Under the pieces are notes generated by a model. That model did no database searches and was not told the DNA's origin. It saw only the letters and a list, made by a program, of their open reading frames with translations. The position numbers were made by a program, and so were the translations under genes. From assembly GCA_028551475.1 (NCBI GenBank), contig CM052361.1, forward strand, positions 24,007,491-24,071,490: 64,000 nt of DNA, in the 5' to 3' direction. The stretch comes from Casuarina equisetifolia (taxonomy: Eukaryota; Streptophyta; Magnoliopsida; Fagales; Casuarinaceae). Below, piece after piece: positions 21,260-34,917 of the stretch. How positions within the stretch are numbered: position 1 is the stretch's first letter; every line of letters begins with the position of its first letter.

Positions 21260-24200
21260 ATGGAGGAAGAGAAGGGAGCTTTGGCGCAGAGCCTGATCGA
21301 TATAGTGAACGAGATTGCGTCGATCTGGGACTATAGGTGTACGGTCAAGAAGCAGTACTGCAATTTGGCCAGGAGGTTGAAGCTGTTGACCCCAATGTTC
21401 GAGGAGATCAGGGACAGCAAAGAGGCGGTCCCTGAAGAGACCATAAGAGCTCTGGTTTCGATGAAGGAGGCTCTGGAATCGGCCAAGGATTTGCTCAAGT
21501 TTGGGAGCGAGGGCAGCAAGATTTACCTGGTGCGTTTACGTGCATTCTGTGAGTCTTTGTTTGTTGATTTGGATTTGGTCTCTTTGGTTGCTGGGAAAGA
21601 AATGGGATTTTAACTGTTTGAGCTGCTACCAATGAAGCAGCCAAACTAGTTCTAGCGATTACCTGACGTTTCTAAAGAAATTTTTGAATGTTGTGCTTTA
21701 GCTTGCATTTGGATTGTGCTGGGCTAAGCTAATGGGAGTTTTAGCGCTGTAGGACTTATCTTTCTTTCTCTCCCTCTCTTGGTTTTTATGTAGCGGTCTT
21801 TAGGACAATTATTTTACGCAAAATCGAAGTTTCAGATGCTGGTTTTGTTCAATTGCTACACTTCCTTAGATACCCATTGAAGAATCAGCGCCTGTTTCGA
21901 AAATTGAATTTCATTTAGTTATTTTCTCTGGGTGGGTTTTCCTTGGCATTATGTGATATTTGTTTATGGGCCTGTGCTCGCACTGAACTGAAGCTGGTAA
22001 CTGCGGTTCGTGTATTATGAGTGTCAGACTATGAATACTCGGCAAGAGAGTTGTACATTAGTAGAGAACCGAACTAGCTAAATGCGAATTTCCTTTTGAC
22101 GCCATAAACTTCCTAAGTTTTATATTTTTGAGCTTTTTCATATGTTTGAACGACGTTGTTATCGCTACATAAGCAGCAAGCTGGAAGTCAAATTTTGGTT
22201 GCTTTTTATTAGTGTCCTTTTCATGTATGGATTGTGGAATTTGTGGCACTTAAAACATTCGGAAATCGGCGTTGTTGACGCTAGTGGTCTCCATTAGCAT
22301 TTTATGTCTTGATTGTGCCATGATATATATTACCTAAGAATGACTTTGTCCCTTGTTATGTTTTATTCTCTTGTACCGGAGTCTATATTCTATTCTATCG
22401 TATCTAACTTTGTATATGTTCATCTGGTCATGCTATCTTGCACGTCAGGTTGACTCTGTTACTGCCCAGAAGTGAAATCGCCTTTTGGATCGGACTCTTC
22501 ATATATTGTTTGTGCTACAAATTAGGCTTTTTTTAATCTATTTTGGCCTTTGATATGGGGATTTGATGTCAAGGTCACTGTACATAATGATACAACTAGT
22601 TTTTTTTTTTTTCGTAAGATGCCATTTTGATTTGGGCAGAAAAGAGTGCTAGATTAATGGAGTATGGGAGGTCAGGGGCTTGCTTCTCATGCATAAATGT
22701 TTGGTGGGTTTTGAGAATGAAGTTTTGGCCCATTGTTTAAGACTTTATGGAAATGGGGTACAGTTCAAAGAGAAGAAAAATGATCCAATCTTTTAACTGT
22801 CACTAAACTCAAATGTATGCAAGCCTACCCACCTGATTATTCTCTGCAACCTCCAGAAAAGGGAAGGAAGGATGACAATATTCTTGGTCTAAAATTTTTG
22901 TGGTATGCTGTAGGGCAGAACAGTTTGACAGTTGTTATTTTGTATTCTTTTAGTAAAAGTATTTTCAGTCACTTAAAGTTGTTGTTTGGTAAATACGCAA
23001 GCATGTGTAATATAGTTACCTTGCTTTAAGTATGATCTGATATAGGAAGCATCTAGGTTTTAGGTACTTTTTGTTGATGCCTCATGCTTGTACCTTGCTT
23101 ATAGTCTCTATCATATACTTACTTTTTTATTCAACTATTGAACCCATTCAAATACGCCTACATTGGAAGAAGAGATAAAAGAAAACACTTATGTTCATTT
23201 GTGGAGCAACAATATAAAAAATCTCTTTTAAGGAGTAATCAAAGTATTTCCAAATTGTTATTAGATGATTCCTAGGTATCTAGTTATTTCTCTATCATGG
23301 TTGTCATATTTTCTATTCCTCTTTTTCTTTGACTACAGGTTCTAGAGAGGGAGCAAATTATGAATAAATTTCATGAGGTGACCACTCAGCTAGAACAAGC
23401 TTTGGGTGGAATTTCCTATGAAAGTCTTGACATATCAGATGAAGTTAAGGAACAGGTAGGGACAATTATATTTTTATTTTTTTTCTGGAATTTATTTATG
23501 GAGGACCTCTACAATAGCAGTGCTCTTTCTCTCTTTCTTTATATTTCAAAATCTTTGCATGAAATTGTGATATGAAGATCTAAAGATAACATCCTTACAT
23601 ATTCGTACAGCAACTTAAAAAGAGTTTTCATCAAAATCTCCATTTGGATGCATTCTTGGAATGTTGTTGATAGAGTTTTGAGTGGGTCCAAAAACTATCT
23701 AAGTCTCTTTGTTTAATGATGTTTTCATATTCATCTTTGTTATGTTTGAACTCTTTTTGTGTCTAGGTTGAGCTTGTTTTTGCTCAGTTCAGAAGAGCCA
23801 AAGGAAGGGTTGATTCTCCCGATGTTGAGCTCTATGATGATCTTTTGTGCCTTTACAACAAGCCAAATGATGCATCAATAGATCCAGCTGTCCTAAGGAG
23901 ATTGGCTGAAAAGTTACAATTGATGGGAGTAACTGACCTTACACAAGAGTCACTAGCTTTGCATGAGATGGTTGCAGCAAGTGGAGGAGATCCCGGGGAA
24001 AGCATTGAGAAGATGTCAATGCTACTGAAGAAAATCAAGGATTTTGTGCAAACAGAAAACCCTCACCTGGATGCTCCTGCAAGAGAAAAAGGTCTTCCTC
24101 CAAGTTGCAGTGGACAAGCGCCCACTGAAAAAAATCATAAGGCTCCAGTTGTACCCGATGATTTCCGGTGTCCAATATCCCTAGAGTTAATGAAGGATCC

Positions 24201-25711
24201 TGTTATTGTCTCCACGGGGCAGGTAAATGCTTTAATCCTGTTATACCTTAAATTATCATTTCCTTGTGCATATCGGCTAGTTGCCATATCATAACTGATT
24301 TCTCTTGGCTGCTCAAAAACTTCCACTATTTTGGGAGGGAGATGATTGAAATAAAATGTATGTAATCTTAATAATAAGGTTAACTTGATTTTGGACGGAC
24401 AAATGTCAAAGAATAACTATTTGTGCTTTTACTTCCTACGCCTAAACACATAAAAGCAAAACACCTAGAGATTTGTTTTTATGCATCCGGATAACTACAA
24501 CAAATTTCTGATAGGTGTTGTTTTCTCTGCTGTAGACCTATGAACGTTCCTGCATTGAGAAGTGGCTGGAAGCGGGGCATGGAACTTGTCCAAAGACACA
24601 ACAGACCCTCTCTAGCACTGCCCTGACGCCTAACTATGTTCTACGTAGCCTCATAGCACAGTGGTGTGAGGCAAATGGCATTGAACCACCAAAACGACCC
24701 AATAGTTCTAGGCCCAGTAAAACATCTGCCTGTTCACCTGCTGAACGTACTAAGATTGAAATTCTCTTACGCAAGCTCACATCGAACAACCCTGAAGACC
24801 AGCGATCTGCAGCAGGTGAGATTCGCCTTCTTGCCAAGCGCAATGCAGATAACCGTGTGGCCATTGCTGAAGCAGGTGCAATCCCTCTCCTTGTTGGCCT
24901 TCTTTCAACACCCGACTCCCGCACCCAAGAGCATGCCGTGACTGCACTACTTAACCTCTCCATATGCGAGGATAATAAGGGAATCATCATATCCTCTATG
25001 GCAGTCCCTGGTATAGTTCACGTTCTTAAGAAGGGGAGCATGGAAGCTCGGGAAAATGCGGCAGCTACCTTGTTCAGCCTTTCTGTTGTGGATGAAAATA
25101 AGATCACAATTGGTTCTTCTGGAGCCATCCCGCCCCTTGTAACCCTACTGAGTGAAGGAACACAAAGGGGTAAGAAGGATGCTGCAACTGCATTGTTTAA
25201 TTTGTGCATTTACCAAGGGAACAAGGCGAGGGCAATAAGGGCAGGTGTTGTTCCCACACTAATGCAGCTGCTAACAGAACCAGGCGGTGGAATGGTGGAT
25301 GAGGCACTTGCCATTTTAGCGATATTGGCTAGCCATCCTGAAGGTAAGGCTGCCATTGGAGGTGCAGAGGCAGTGCCAGTATTGGTAGAGGTTATTGGGA
25401 GTGGATCTCCACGGAATAGAGAGAACGCAGCTGCGGTTTTGGTACATCTCTGTGCCGGAGACCAGCAATATCTTGCAGAGGCCAAAGAGCTGGGAGTGAT
25501 GGGTCCACTGGTGGATTTGGCACAAAATGGAACCGATAGAGGGAAGAGGAAGGCTGTACAGTTGTTGGATCGTATGAGTAGGTTTATTGAGCAGCAGAAG
25601 CAGCCTGAGGCGCAGGCTCAGCCCCAGCAGTCACAGCCTCAGCAGTCACAGCCCCAGCAATCACAGTCTCAGCAGTCACAGCCACCCTCCACGACAAGTG
25701 CCGATGACTGA
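21260..25711 (+). CDS. PUB13: U-box/ARM-repeat E3 ubiquitin ligase, PUB13/PUB14 (SPL11) type
   Basis: Four exons: 21260-21529, 23339-23455, 23767-24222 and 24536-25711. All have GT/AG junctions in phase 0, giving 672 residues. The N-terminal UND domain (about 1-230) starts [20 protein letters not shown]. The U-box (about 259-332) runs from [22 protein letters not shown]-type sequence through [10 protein letters not shown] and TCPKTQQ. Five to six ARM repeats cover about 385-640. In Arabidopsis and rice this family ubiquitinates immune receptors and hormone regulators and restrains cell death and flowering; that role is inferred here from homology. The U-box is split by an intron, as in relatives. 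The tail after about 640 has a repeated QPQQS unit that is longer than in the decayed neighbour copy. PUB13 and PUB14 cannot be separated by eye. The first intron is 1.8 kb. Confidence 0.96.
25620..25690 (+). repeat. In-frame glutamine-rich minisatellite in the PUB tail
   Basis: A 15-base unit of the form CAGTCACAGCCYCAG is repeated about four times and codes QPQQS repeats. The duplicate pseudogene has a single unit at the same place (about 10,630-10,650). Confidence 0.85.
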
Positions 25712-26050
25712 TGAGGCTTTTATTTTCACTCGTTGACATGTTTTTCTTTTGGTTCTTTTAAAGTACTGGAAGAGGCGGCTTTGCTTCAGAGGGGGAGGTG
25801 GAAGATCACCTACCCTATTTGTAAGTTATTCGTTTGTGTGAACGAGAGGACCTACTCTTGAGCAGGTTACTCGTAGAGCCTTCAACTGGGTAGAGGTCAT
25901 CAGGGCTGAGATGTATCTGATATACGTGGGAAGTGTACCATTGTAACACGAACTACTGCGATCATCCTCGGTTTTTAATGAAGAGATGTTTCCTGTATTC
26001 ATCCCAAACAATGCCATTGTTGCTTCATCGTAAGTGAAATAGCGATCAGG

Positions 26051-27315
26051 CTGTACTGGCCCTCGTAGTTTATGCATACGCTCACTTTTCAATTGTGAAA
26101 AGTGAGGGAGACGATAACGTGTGGATTACTCTTATTGGAAGAGCACTTATAATATGTCATGGAAAGGTCGACTTAGACCTTTTACTAGGCATTAGCTCTA
26201 ATTCTTCATCCACATGATTCAGCCTAGTTCTAGAAATATGTCAGTCTTTTGTTAGTAAAAGGTTTAAACTTAGATATGAGACTGGACAAAGAGTCACATA
26301 TTAAAAAGAAAAAAACATTTGTAATATGTTTTATAAGTTCTTCTGAAAAGAAATAACATGTAGTAGAGTTAATTATTTCTTTATATATCTAATCTAAAGT
26401 AAAAGAAAAAAAATCACTCTTTAATTGATAAAAAAGACCATGTTTAAATTAATATTGAAAAACAAAACAATTATAATGTACCTTATTAATTTAGAATTGT
26501 ACTAAGTTCTACTATCTCTCCTCATAATCATTGGGATTCATATTAAGTTATAGATTTTCTTAATGCCAACTATAGGATTCTACCATATAGTTGTATTGTA
26601 TTGTATTGTAACTTATTAATTTAGAATTATATCAAGTTCTATCATCTCTACCCATAATCATTGAGATTCATATTAAGTTATAGATTTTCTTAATACCAAT
26701 TATAGTGCTCAACCATATAAGGCTTTTCAGTCGATTAGACAATTGAAAGCAATTTTCAGGTGGGCTCTAAGCTACGTGGGCTTGTCGTCTTTCCGGAACA
26801 GGCTTTCCAGGTGCGCGGGTCAAAGGTCTGCCACCTCCGTCTAATCTCAATGTGGGTTGCTTTCTGGAAGAAAAGGAAGCGACCGCCGCCAGACTTGCCC
26901 TCCGGCTTGGAAGGCTTTGTTGTCCGAGAGGTCCCACGGCGTGGGCCTGCCGTGCCACCTGCCCTATCAGTAGGGCGGGACCACGGCACAACGCGTTATC
27001 CTAACATAATTGGAAAGCTTAGATTGTTAGACGCGCGCACATGATCCTGAAAATTACTATTTGCGAATCTCATCCACGTTTTCCTCTTTTTCCTTTTTCC
27101 TCGTAAAGGTTTCGTCTTGGAGATGCTCCTTTCAATAAAGATGGTTTCAAGCATTCGTGCACCACCCTCTAATCTTTTTCACTTCACATCTTTTTCTTCT
27201 ACATTTCTTAGGATACCTTATTATCGTTAATATCTTGATTTCCCACCGTTAAAACTTTATTTACTATAGCATTGGTACAAACTTCAAGTATGATACCTCA
27301 TCTAAGTTACCAGGC
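26051..27315. other. Spacer unique to the right PUB copy, with a 130-bp tandem duplication
   Basis: AT-rich sequence following the PUB 3' UTR. A tandem duplication with period 130 bp lies at about 26,480-26,720 (CTTATTAATTTAGAATT starts at 26,482 and 26,612), with a TTGTA simple repeat between copies. A GC-richer island at 26,760-27,000 has frames on both strands but no recognisable product. Confidence 0.65.
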
Positions 27316-28385
27316 AATTGACTACTAAGACGAAATAGTAATTACCTCAATTTTTTGCTTCTTCTTTCTCAAATGACTCTTATCATCTTTGACTGAGATG
27401 GGAACCCCTACCAAAGGGTTAGATGACCGTCTTTAAAGGGATGGTGCGACTCCTTTGTCTCTAATTAAGACTTCCATTTTTACGACTCCAAACTATCAAA
27501 GTATTAGATACGACTACTTTCCTTCTTCTTGAAGTTAAGTGGATTTGATAACCCTATTCTATGAAGTTAAATCTGAAATCATAGGATTTGCTTTCTTTGG
27601 GTATCATCATTACTTCATCCGGGAATTCAATCAACGTGTGTCGAAGTAACAGGGTTTTACCTAGAGTTTTAGCCTGAAAATTTGACTAAGCTCAGTACTT
27701 AGACCTTGAAGCAAGCACCGTTTGTCTGATTAGTCGTTCGGAGGTCCCATCCAAATGAGAAGAAAAGAAAGGAAGAAGATGAAGAAGAAAAAGGCTAAGA
27801 AGATGATGTCAAAGACGAGAGGAGGAAAGAAAGACAGAATATGCAGACTCGGGCCGCTTTACGTGAAAGCAACACGCAGGGTTGGCTACTGTTTCAACTC
27901 TAAAAGCACTATTCAGCAGGTTCACCATGGAAAAAGGAAAAAAGAAGCACTACTCAAGAGACGAAGAACATTTCACGATTATCCATGTATATTCATCAAC
28001 ACGAAGCATAACTTGGAAGCTTGGATTTCTGAGCCCTGCTTTGACTGCTTCGAAGCATTTCTCATCGGCAGCAAAAGCCACTGCTTTTTTCCTTCCCTTC
28101 CCCTTCCCTGCCCTTTTTCTTTACCCGTTTATGTCATTTTTCAAGTTTCTGGTGATTGTTTTTCACTGTTTACGTGCCCTTACCGACTATGATAAAGAGG
28201 GAGGGAGGGAGAGAGGGAGAGAGGGAGAGAACGTGTGCTTTTTCATGTCTGCCTGTACACTGTATTGATTGCTTTATTCGTTCTTGCCGGGCAGCTTTGG
28301 TCCTAGCGAAAAGCAAATTCAAGCATTGATTCCTTCTCTTTTTATAGGACTCTCGTGTACCATCCCCACTTTGATTTGAACACTC
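27316..28385. repeat. Locus duplication blocks S4+S5 (copy 3)
   Basis: Right-hand partner of 16,481-17,430 and downstream boundary of the tandem duplication. Its simple repeat at about 28,196-28,230 is GGGA/GAGA-rich. No coding region is supported. Confidence 0.87.
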
Positions 28386-29829
28386 AAGTCTGCAATTATT
28401 AGTGTCGAGGAATTGCACTGATTTCCTCATCAAATTTGAAGTGAAGGGGAGGCAAAGGAGACATACAGCATTGAAACCCAAGCTTTCTAAAGCCGCCTCA
28501 TAATTATTTTGACCATAGATCTGAGATTCTTCTCTTTCAATGAACCACAGAGAATTTACTTTCAGAGCAAAGGACAGTATAACGAAATAAAGAAGCAACA
28601 GAATCATTAAATTAAACACCTGAATGCATAACGAAATCCACCTTAAAAGAAGTTCTGCTATCTCAAGCCCTTTTGTCATGGAGTTATGATCCTGGTTTAT
28701 TCTTCTTCAAAAGAACTCTAGAGTACTTGGGTATGGTTTTGAAATGGAAGTTCGTGGTTGCGGGAGAGATTTTTGGCGTTTTCTTACACTCTTTTCTTGT
28801 CTTTCCCTTCACAATGCACTTCGAACCCAACAAATAAGTACGTCCCACCTCCGATTCTTATCGTTTTATAGCAAAATCTTCTCTTTTGTTATGATATTAT
28901 TACATGATCATTAAGAATGTCGTAGCCCATGGTGGTGTGCTTCTCTATTCTTTCTCGTGGACATGCTTAGAATGTCTGAGTGGACCGTTTTCTTGGGAAG
29001 ATGAAAACTGAAAAGGACAACTCATCACCATTTGAAAATACAAAGAACCGACAGATTTCTTGAATCTTCATCTTGCCATGACTAGAGGATGGAAAATGCA
29101 GGAAGGAGAAGAGAGAGAGGGGGAGAGAAAGAGAAAGAGCTGCATTTCGAAGTACCGAAACTGACCGATGAGTGACCAGATCGAAGACCTCTACTGCAAC
29201 TTCGACGCGATCCTCGAGAAGTGAAGATGACGCAACAAGATCACATAGATCCGTCCACCATAATGCAGATAAAAGTTACATTGACTTTTCCCACAAAAGA
29301 TGTTTACCCAGTTCTGTGCTAGTTTAAGGAAGAACTACATACGTGAGGACTATCAAGCAAGCTTCATGGAGTTGGATCAAGCAACTCACCAGGACCGTTT
29401 TCAGTTTCTCATTTTGAGACATGCAATTCGGGATGCTGGTGGTGCATTAAGAAACTTAATGGAAAAGCAAGTTGCCATGAAGCTATTATATAGAAATTAA
29501 AGCTCATAAGTCTTTCATACATCAAACTCCATCATCTCACACACAAACCATACTTCTGCAAACAAGATAGTACAACACAGAAAACATAACAGCACATAAA
29601 TTAATTAGCTACGGCAATGATTATGAATTATACCACTTTCGGTTCCTCTCGAGATCATGCATAGCGAGAGTTTCCTCGATTCATATTTCGCCATTTGATC
29701 ATCTTAGTAGAAGTTTAGATTTGGAGCTCGCAAGTTGAAGTTCTTCATTGCCACATCCAACGCTTTTGCCATACATCCCTGATCAAGAAACTTAGCTCAA
29801 GTTTAGATGACAATCAGCAAATACCAGAA
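28386..29829. other. Intergenic between PUB locus and Dof gene
   Basis: Contains short open frames on both strands, the best being 29,300-29,500 plus (66 codons, ATG start). None has a recognisable domain or convincing flanking splice sites. The right end is the 3' flank of the Dof gene. Confidence 0.4.
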
Positions 29830-30915
29830 TTACAACAGATGGTAGGTTGAAGAAGAGAGGAGACCTGGTAAATCTGTCCATGCGTTTCCTCCCCAGTTAG
29901 GACCTGATAAGTTTTGGGTTTGTCTTTCTTCCATTTTCGTCAGCGGAGGCAGCTGAGAAACCCTAAAATTTGACGTCATAGTCCTGAACTCATTATCTCC
30001 AGGTAAAGGAGATGGGACTTCGACTCCTTCACTTGGAACTGAGTATAAAGCTGGGGGTGTCTCGAAGTCACCCATGAAAGGGAATTGCTGCAAACGCCAA
30101 TGATCCACTCCTGCCCCAGGTAAAATCGTGTTGTTCCCACCTGAATTACTTCCTATCTGATACTCCAGATCGGTCGGTGCCTGGATGTCGCTGAAGTTTA
30201 AGCCAATATTTCCCACACCATACCGGCTAAGATTCTGTAAAGAGGCTATGAAGGGTAATTGGGGAGGTTGATGAGGCATATGACCTATCATCTCAGAGGC
30301 ACAGCCGGAGGGAATTGCACTGCTAGAGTTGGGACCCATTTGTCTGTCAGTCACGGCCGGAGTTTTAGTCCGGTTGCTTTTGTTCTTCTTGTTTTTACGG
30401 CAACCACCACCCACTGGAACATTCCGAAGGGCACCGCCTCTAGTCCAGTAACGTCGACATGTCTTGCAGAAGTGGCGGGGCTGTGAAAGGCTGTAGTTGT
30501 TGAAGTAGCAAAACTTGGTATTGGTGGATTCACACCGAGGGCACTTCAGAGCCGTCTCCGGCTGGGGCATCTTGGCCAACCTGGCTCGATCAGCCATTGA
30601 ACCAGGCCTGAGGGAGCCAGCAGCACCTTCCCCGGCATGATGGTGTGGTGGGGGCAGTGGCGGAAGCTGTGGGTTCTGATTATCATCACTTCCTTGTTGA
30701 TGATTTCCTTGCTGCAAAACAAGAAACCCTTAAATCTGAGAACCATATAGAAAGAAATACTTGGTATATTCAAGCAGAGATCAGTAGAGAATAGGAATAA
30801 TTATCTTTTCAATCTGCCTTTTCAGGGTTCACAAGAAGTGGATGAAATTTGAAGAAAAACTTACCTGCTGCCAATTGTGAGTATCTAAATAGACTGGAAC
30901 AGATGAGAAAACCAT
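29830..30915 (-). CDS. Dof zinc-finger transcription factor (DOF2.4/PEAR-like)
   Basis: Two exons: 30915-30865 codes [17 protein letters not shown] and ends in a consensus donor CAG|GTAAGT; 30711-29830 codes the rest. The intron has 153 bases and the protein 310 residues. The Dof finger has C74, C77, C99 and C102 (CX2CX21CX2C), followed by the basic [24 protein letters not shown]. It binds AAAG cores in DNA in the nucleus. The tiny first exon beginning MVFSS, and the GSMADRAR segment before the finger, resemble DOF2.4, DOF5.1 and DOF5.3 of Arabidopsis. Part of that group promotes procambium and phloem cell divisions (PEAR factors), which is inferred here. The C-terminus ends in a WTDLPG motif and a serine-rich tail. 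The exact orthologue is not assigned. Confidence 0.95.
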
Positions 30916-33900
30916 GGTTCTTGATCTCTCTTTTCTTTTATAAAGTTCGACGGATCTTTTGGAAATGTGGTGGAGAATCGCACCAAGGGAATACCAGAGC
31001 CAAGAAAGAAAGCAAAAAGAGAATTAAAGAGGAGGAGGAGCAAAGCTGAGAGAGGCTTTTGTTTACTTTGCTCTTATTCTCTCATTCTCATCCCTTTTTG
31101 TTTTATTATATTCTTAGGGTTTTGAGTGGACGAAGTTTCTTCGCAAATAAGCTTTCTTTTGATGCCTGTACCGTGCTCAAGAGAGAGACGATGTGGTGGG
31201 ATCCCCTTGTAAAATACCTAATTAAAGACCTATAAAGATGAAAACGAGGACATGCTTTTAGGACATCATCAAACTTGATGTACATAAAGTAAACTCATTT
31301 AGGAACTAGTTCTTTAGGATTTATACTAGGTTAACTACACCCTATTGTTTTTTTTAAAGGTAAATGGATGGGGGGTTTTGAACCCTGAACCTTGGGTCGT
31401 CCACCTACAACCTTGTCACTGAGGCAAAAAGTTAACACAATTAGAAAATGTATAATGGAGATGAATAGATTCAGAGATAGACAAAATAAAGCCATTTACT
31501 GTGTTTTACGGAGGATGTAGTCTGAGCTACGTAGCATCGTATTTTTGCAATGACTGATGCACCATCATTACTCAAACAACCATTTCTGTGTACTTCAATA
31601 GTCCCTTGAAAAAGACTGGCGAAAGCCAAAGGACATTTCTCCTCTTTTTGGGCACAAACCCAAAATAACTGTTCATGGGTCTGTCTAACATGCTAAATTT
31701 GAGTTAAAACTATGTTCCCTCCTTTGTCATTTCGGATTCGAATTTTTCGATTGTCATGTAACTAGATTACCATGCGGCTAAAAAAAGAAAAAGGAAAAAT
31801 GAAAATATTATAGCTTTTTTATTTTAATCATGGATGGGGTGGGGGCTTAGAGAATTCATTGGGAGAGGAGGAGATTGGAACCTAGCGTCTCATTTGATAA
31901 AGTCTTCAAATGCTACTCAATTGTCAGAGCTCGGCTCTATTATAACTATTAAGCTATGATTCCTAAGTATTAACTTAACGTGAAGAAAAACTCTAAATTT
32001 CATTTAAGTGATACTCTACTACACTTGAACAAAAGCTTTAATTTTAATTCTTTTTTTTTCTTTTTTCACCTACTGCTTTCCTAAAATTGCATATGACAAG
32101 CAAAGTACTTTTTCTTTGATTACTTTATTTCTTACGTTAAAAGCTTGACCGCAAATTTTTCTTAACTTACTTTTCTTCTTTTGTTTTATTTTCTTTGATA
32201 TCCTTCATGCGTAACATTTATATAATGATCTCCTGCCCCTGGTTGAGAAGAAAGTAGAAAAAAATATTTCCATTGACTAGCTTTCTGGTGTGAAGTTTAC
32301 TTGAGATTTCTAAATCACCATAAAGAAGTTCTAAAACATTCCATTTCGTCTAAGATTTTTCCAACCCTATCTTCATCTTATGACCAAAGTCATGCCCAAA
32401 TGCAATGGATATGGCCAAAAAGCTTTGGTGGAAATGCCACAAGTTTAGCTATCCCTATCAACTTTTTTACATGCAAAATCTTCTTGTTGCCTTCCTACTT
32501 TACATTAAATCAAACTTTAAAATTGAAGATATCTTTCAACTAGTAATTTGTCTCTTCCATTTGTTTTTTCCCCTTCGTTTCTTACGTAATCCTTTTCTCC
32601 TGAACCCCCTTTTGCAGATAGAGACTTTCCAACTTGAGTAGGTAGATAGCCATACAATTCCTTCGTCAGTGGGTGTGCCACGAGGCTGCGCAGCTAGGGA
32701 AATGGAAGGATTAAAAACATAAAGTAGTTTCTTCGTCGACAAGGAATCTAGTCCCCATAAAAGTCTCACGAAACTGCACAGTTGTTTTATGATCATGATC
32801 ATCCATAATAAGCAAAAGGATTAGGAAGTTAAATATGGGTATTTAAGTATATATATTTCTCATAAAGTTAAACTTTTTTGAGATGATCAATAGCCAACCC
32901 CCATTTCGCACAAAAAGGTCTGGTCTAGCACGGAATGTTAGAATTTTGAGGCATGCACAATGATTTACCAAAAGCAACACTTGTAAAGAAAGAACTGAAT
33001 TTGATGAGAAAAAGTAATTGTCATTCGGACAAACAATAGCTTTTAATGCGGTGCCCATTTCCTTTGTTGTCTAGTTAAATAATTAGTTTTACAATTTTTC
33101 CAACATGCAGGAACGTCTACAGAAACAAATTCTTTTTCATTTTTACTTATACCCAAATATTTTCTTTAACAAAGCTTAGTAGCTCAATGACATTTAGAGG
33201 CTCTACCATTGGGAGGCTAGGGTTTCCCCTCCTCTAATAAATCCCCTTAATCGCCAACCCCCATCTCTAATATATTAAAAGAAAAAAATGTCCTCTTATT
33301 ATGTTTTTTTTTTTTTGGTAGAAACATAAGTTTGCATTAATAAAATTTAGTGTACAAAAGCATAATGACATACCTTAACATTACAAGAATTACAAAAATT
33401 ATGAAAAGATAAAGGTTGGAAGTTTCCATATCTCACTTAAAATAATATTTTCTTGTAAAGATTTTATATTTTGAAACAACAAAGCTTTCCCTCTTACAAT
33501 GCCAATTTTTCTATTATGAAATTGTCTTTTATTTCATTTTGCTTATATACAATAAATATAAGCTAAAAAAGATATCTTAAGAAACTTTATAGCCAAATCA
33601 TTTCTTTTAGTTACTCTAATTATCCATTGTAGTTTTTCATTCCATCCTTCAACATGACATCAAATTTAATTTTGAGTAAAGATAGTCTTCCAAGTCATCA
33701 TCATCCATGTACATTAAAAAAAAAAAAAGATGACTCATGTTTTCAACTAAATATTGATAACAATTGTAATATAAATTAACTGAAGGGAGTTATCGTATCA
33801 TTCCTTATGTTGTAGGAAGTCAATATTGATAAACTAGTCATCTAATGAAATTATTTTTGTTAATACTATCAATCCAAATTAGATCATATCAATTCACTTT

Positions 33901-34917
33901 TTCATTAACTAGTTGAAGGTTTTGAGAATTTTTTTTTTTTATAACAATAGGCATAACTAAAAAAAAAAAACCAGGGAAGTGTGGGTATTAGTTTGATAAA
34001 ACCTCTCTAATACCATGCCATAGAACCTTTTATATCAAGTTACATTATGTGAAGTTTTTTTTTTACATTTTGTACTATAAGTCCACTTATCCATAAAGAA
34101 ACTAATGGAAGATTGATAAGATTCCATAATATAAGTCCCAAAAGGACTTTATTCTTAAGTTTAAGATTTGGTAACTCTAATCTTCCTTTTCTTTTTTATA
34201 AGTAAACTGTTTGCCAAACTATTTTATGAAAGCATTGTATATCTATGTTACTTACCTATAGAAAGGTCCTAATCTTTTAAAATCCCTACATCATTTAAGA
34301 ACTAATTTTAAAAACTTGACACAATGTAAAAACTCTCCTAACAAAGTAGAAAGCACACACTTCATTTGTGGAAAAACTTAACATGCAAATATAAATAAAT
34401 TTAGATGAAAATTAAGAAAATAACAATGTCAACAACACCACTCTCCTAGGAGGTTAAGAATCCTATTTTGAAAGTGACCTAGGAGTACAAAGTAGTTTTT
34501 TTTTTTAATAAAAAAATCCTATTTTTGCAAGAATGGCATATCTTTATCAAAGAGGTTTTAATGTTCATAAATAAGAATACTCTTCTACGTATTACTTTTG
34601 TAATTCTAACTAATAAAATTGGTATTTCAAATATATGATTAATATTGTCAATAATTTGAAATGTTGTACTTTTCCTATGTAGAGATAATGAAATGAAAGT
34701 ATTCTCTTATTTTATAAATCAATTTAAGAGAAAGAAAAAAAATACTTTTGACAAATTCCACGAATCTATTTACATAACACGGAAAATAGTACTTGCATGT
34801 TTACAGTAACAAAACTCAATTATCATGTGCTGATACAGCAACGGCAAAGAAACCTCAAACTTATATCTCCATGCACAGACAACAATGTAGCTTGCTCATG
34901 ATTCACGCCCCGACATT
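30916..34917. other. AT-rich intergenic region right of the Dof gene
   Basis: The left 200 bases hold the Dof leader and promoter. Beyond that the sequence is AT-rich with many A/T runs, a candidate SINE at about 31,310-31,440, and short frames near 32,300-32,800 without domains. The stretch 33,300-34,900 is especially AT-rich and low in complexity. I see no gene. Confidence 0.5.
31310..31440 (-). mobile_element. Candidate tRNA-derived SINE
   Basis: On the minus strand an A-box-like GCCTCAGTGACAAGG (about 31,411-31,425) is followed about 30 bases later by a B-box-like GGTTCAGGGTTCAAAACC (31,375-31,392). These match the RNA polymerase III promoter spacing of plant SINEs. No target duplication could be fixed by eye. 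Confidence 0.4.

Noticed and set aside
29300-29500. 66-codon ATG-started frame left of the Dof gene
   Set aside because: Composition looks protein-like but no family, splice partner or duplicate supports it.
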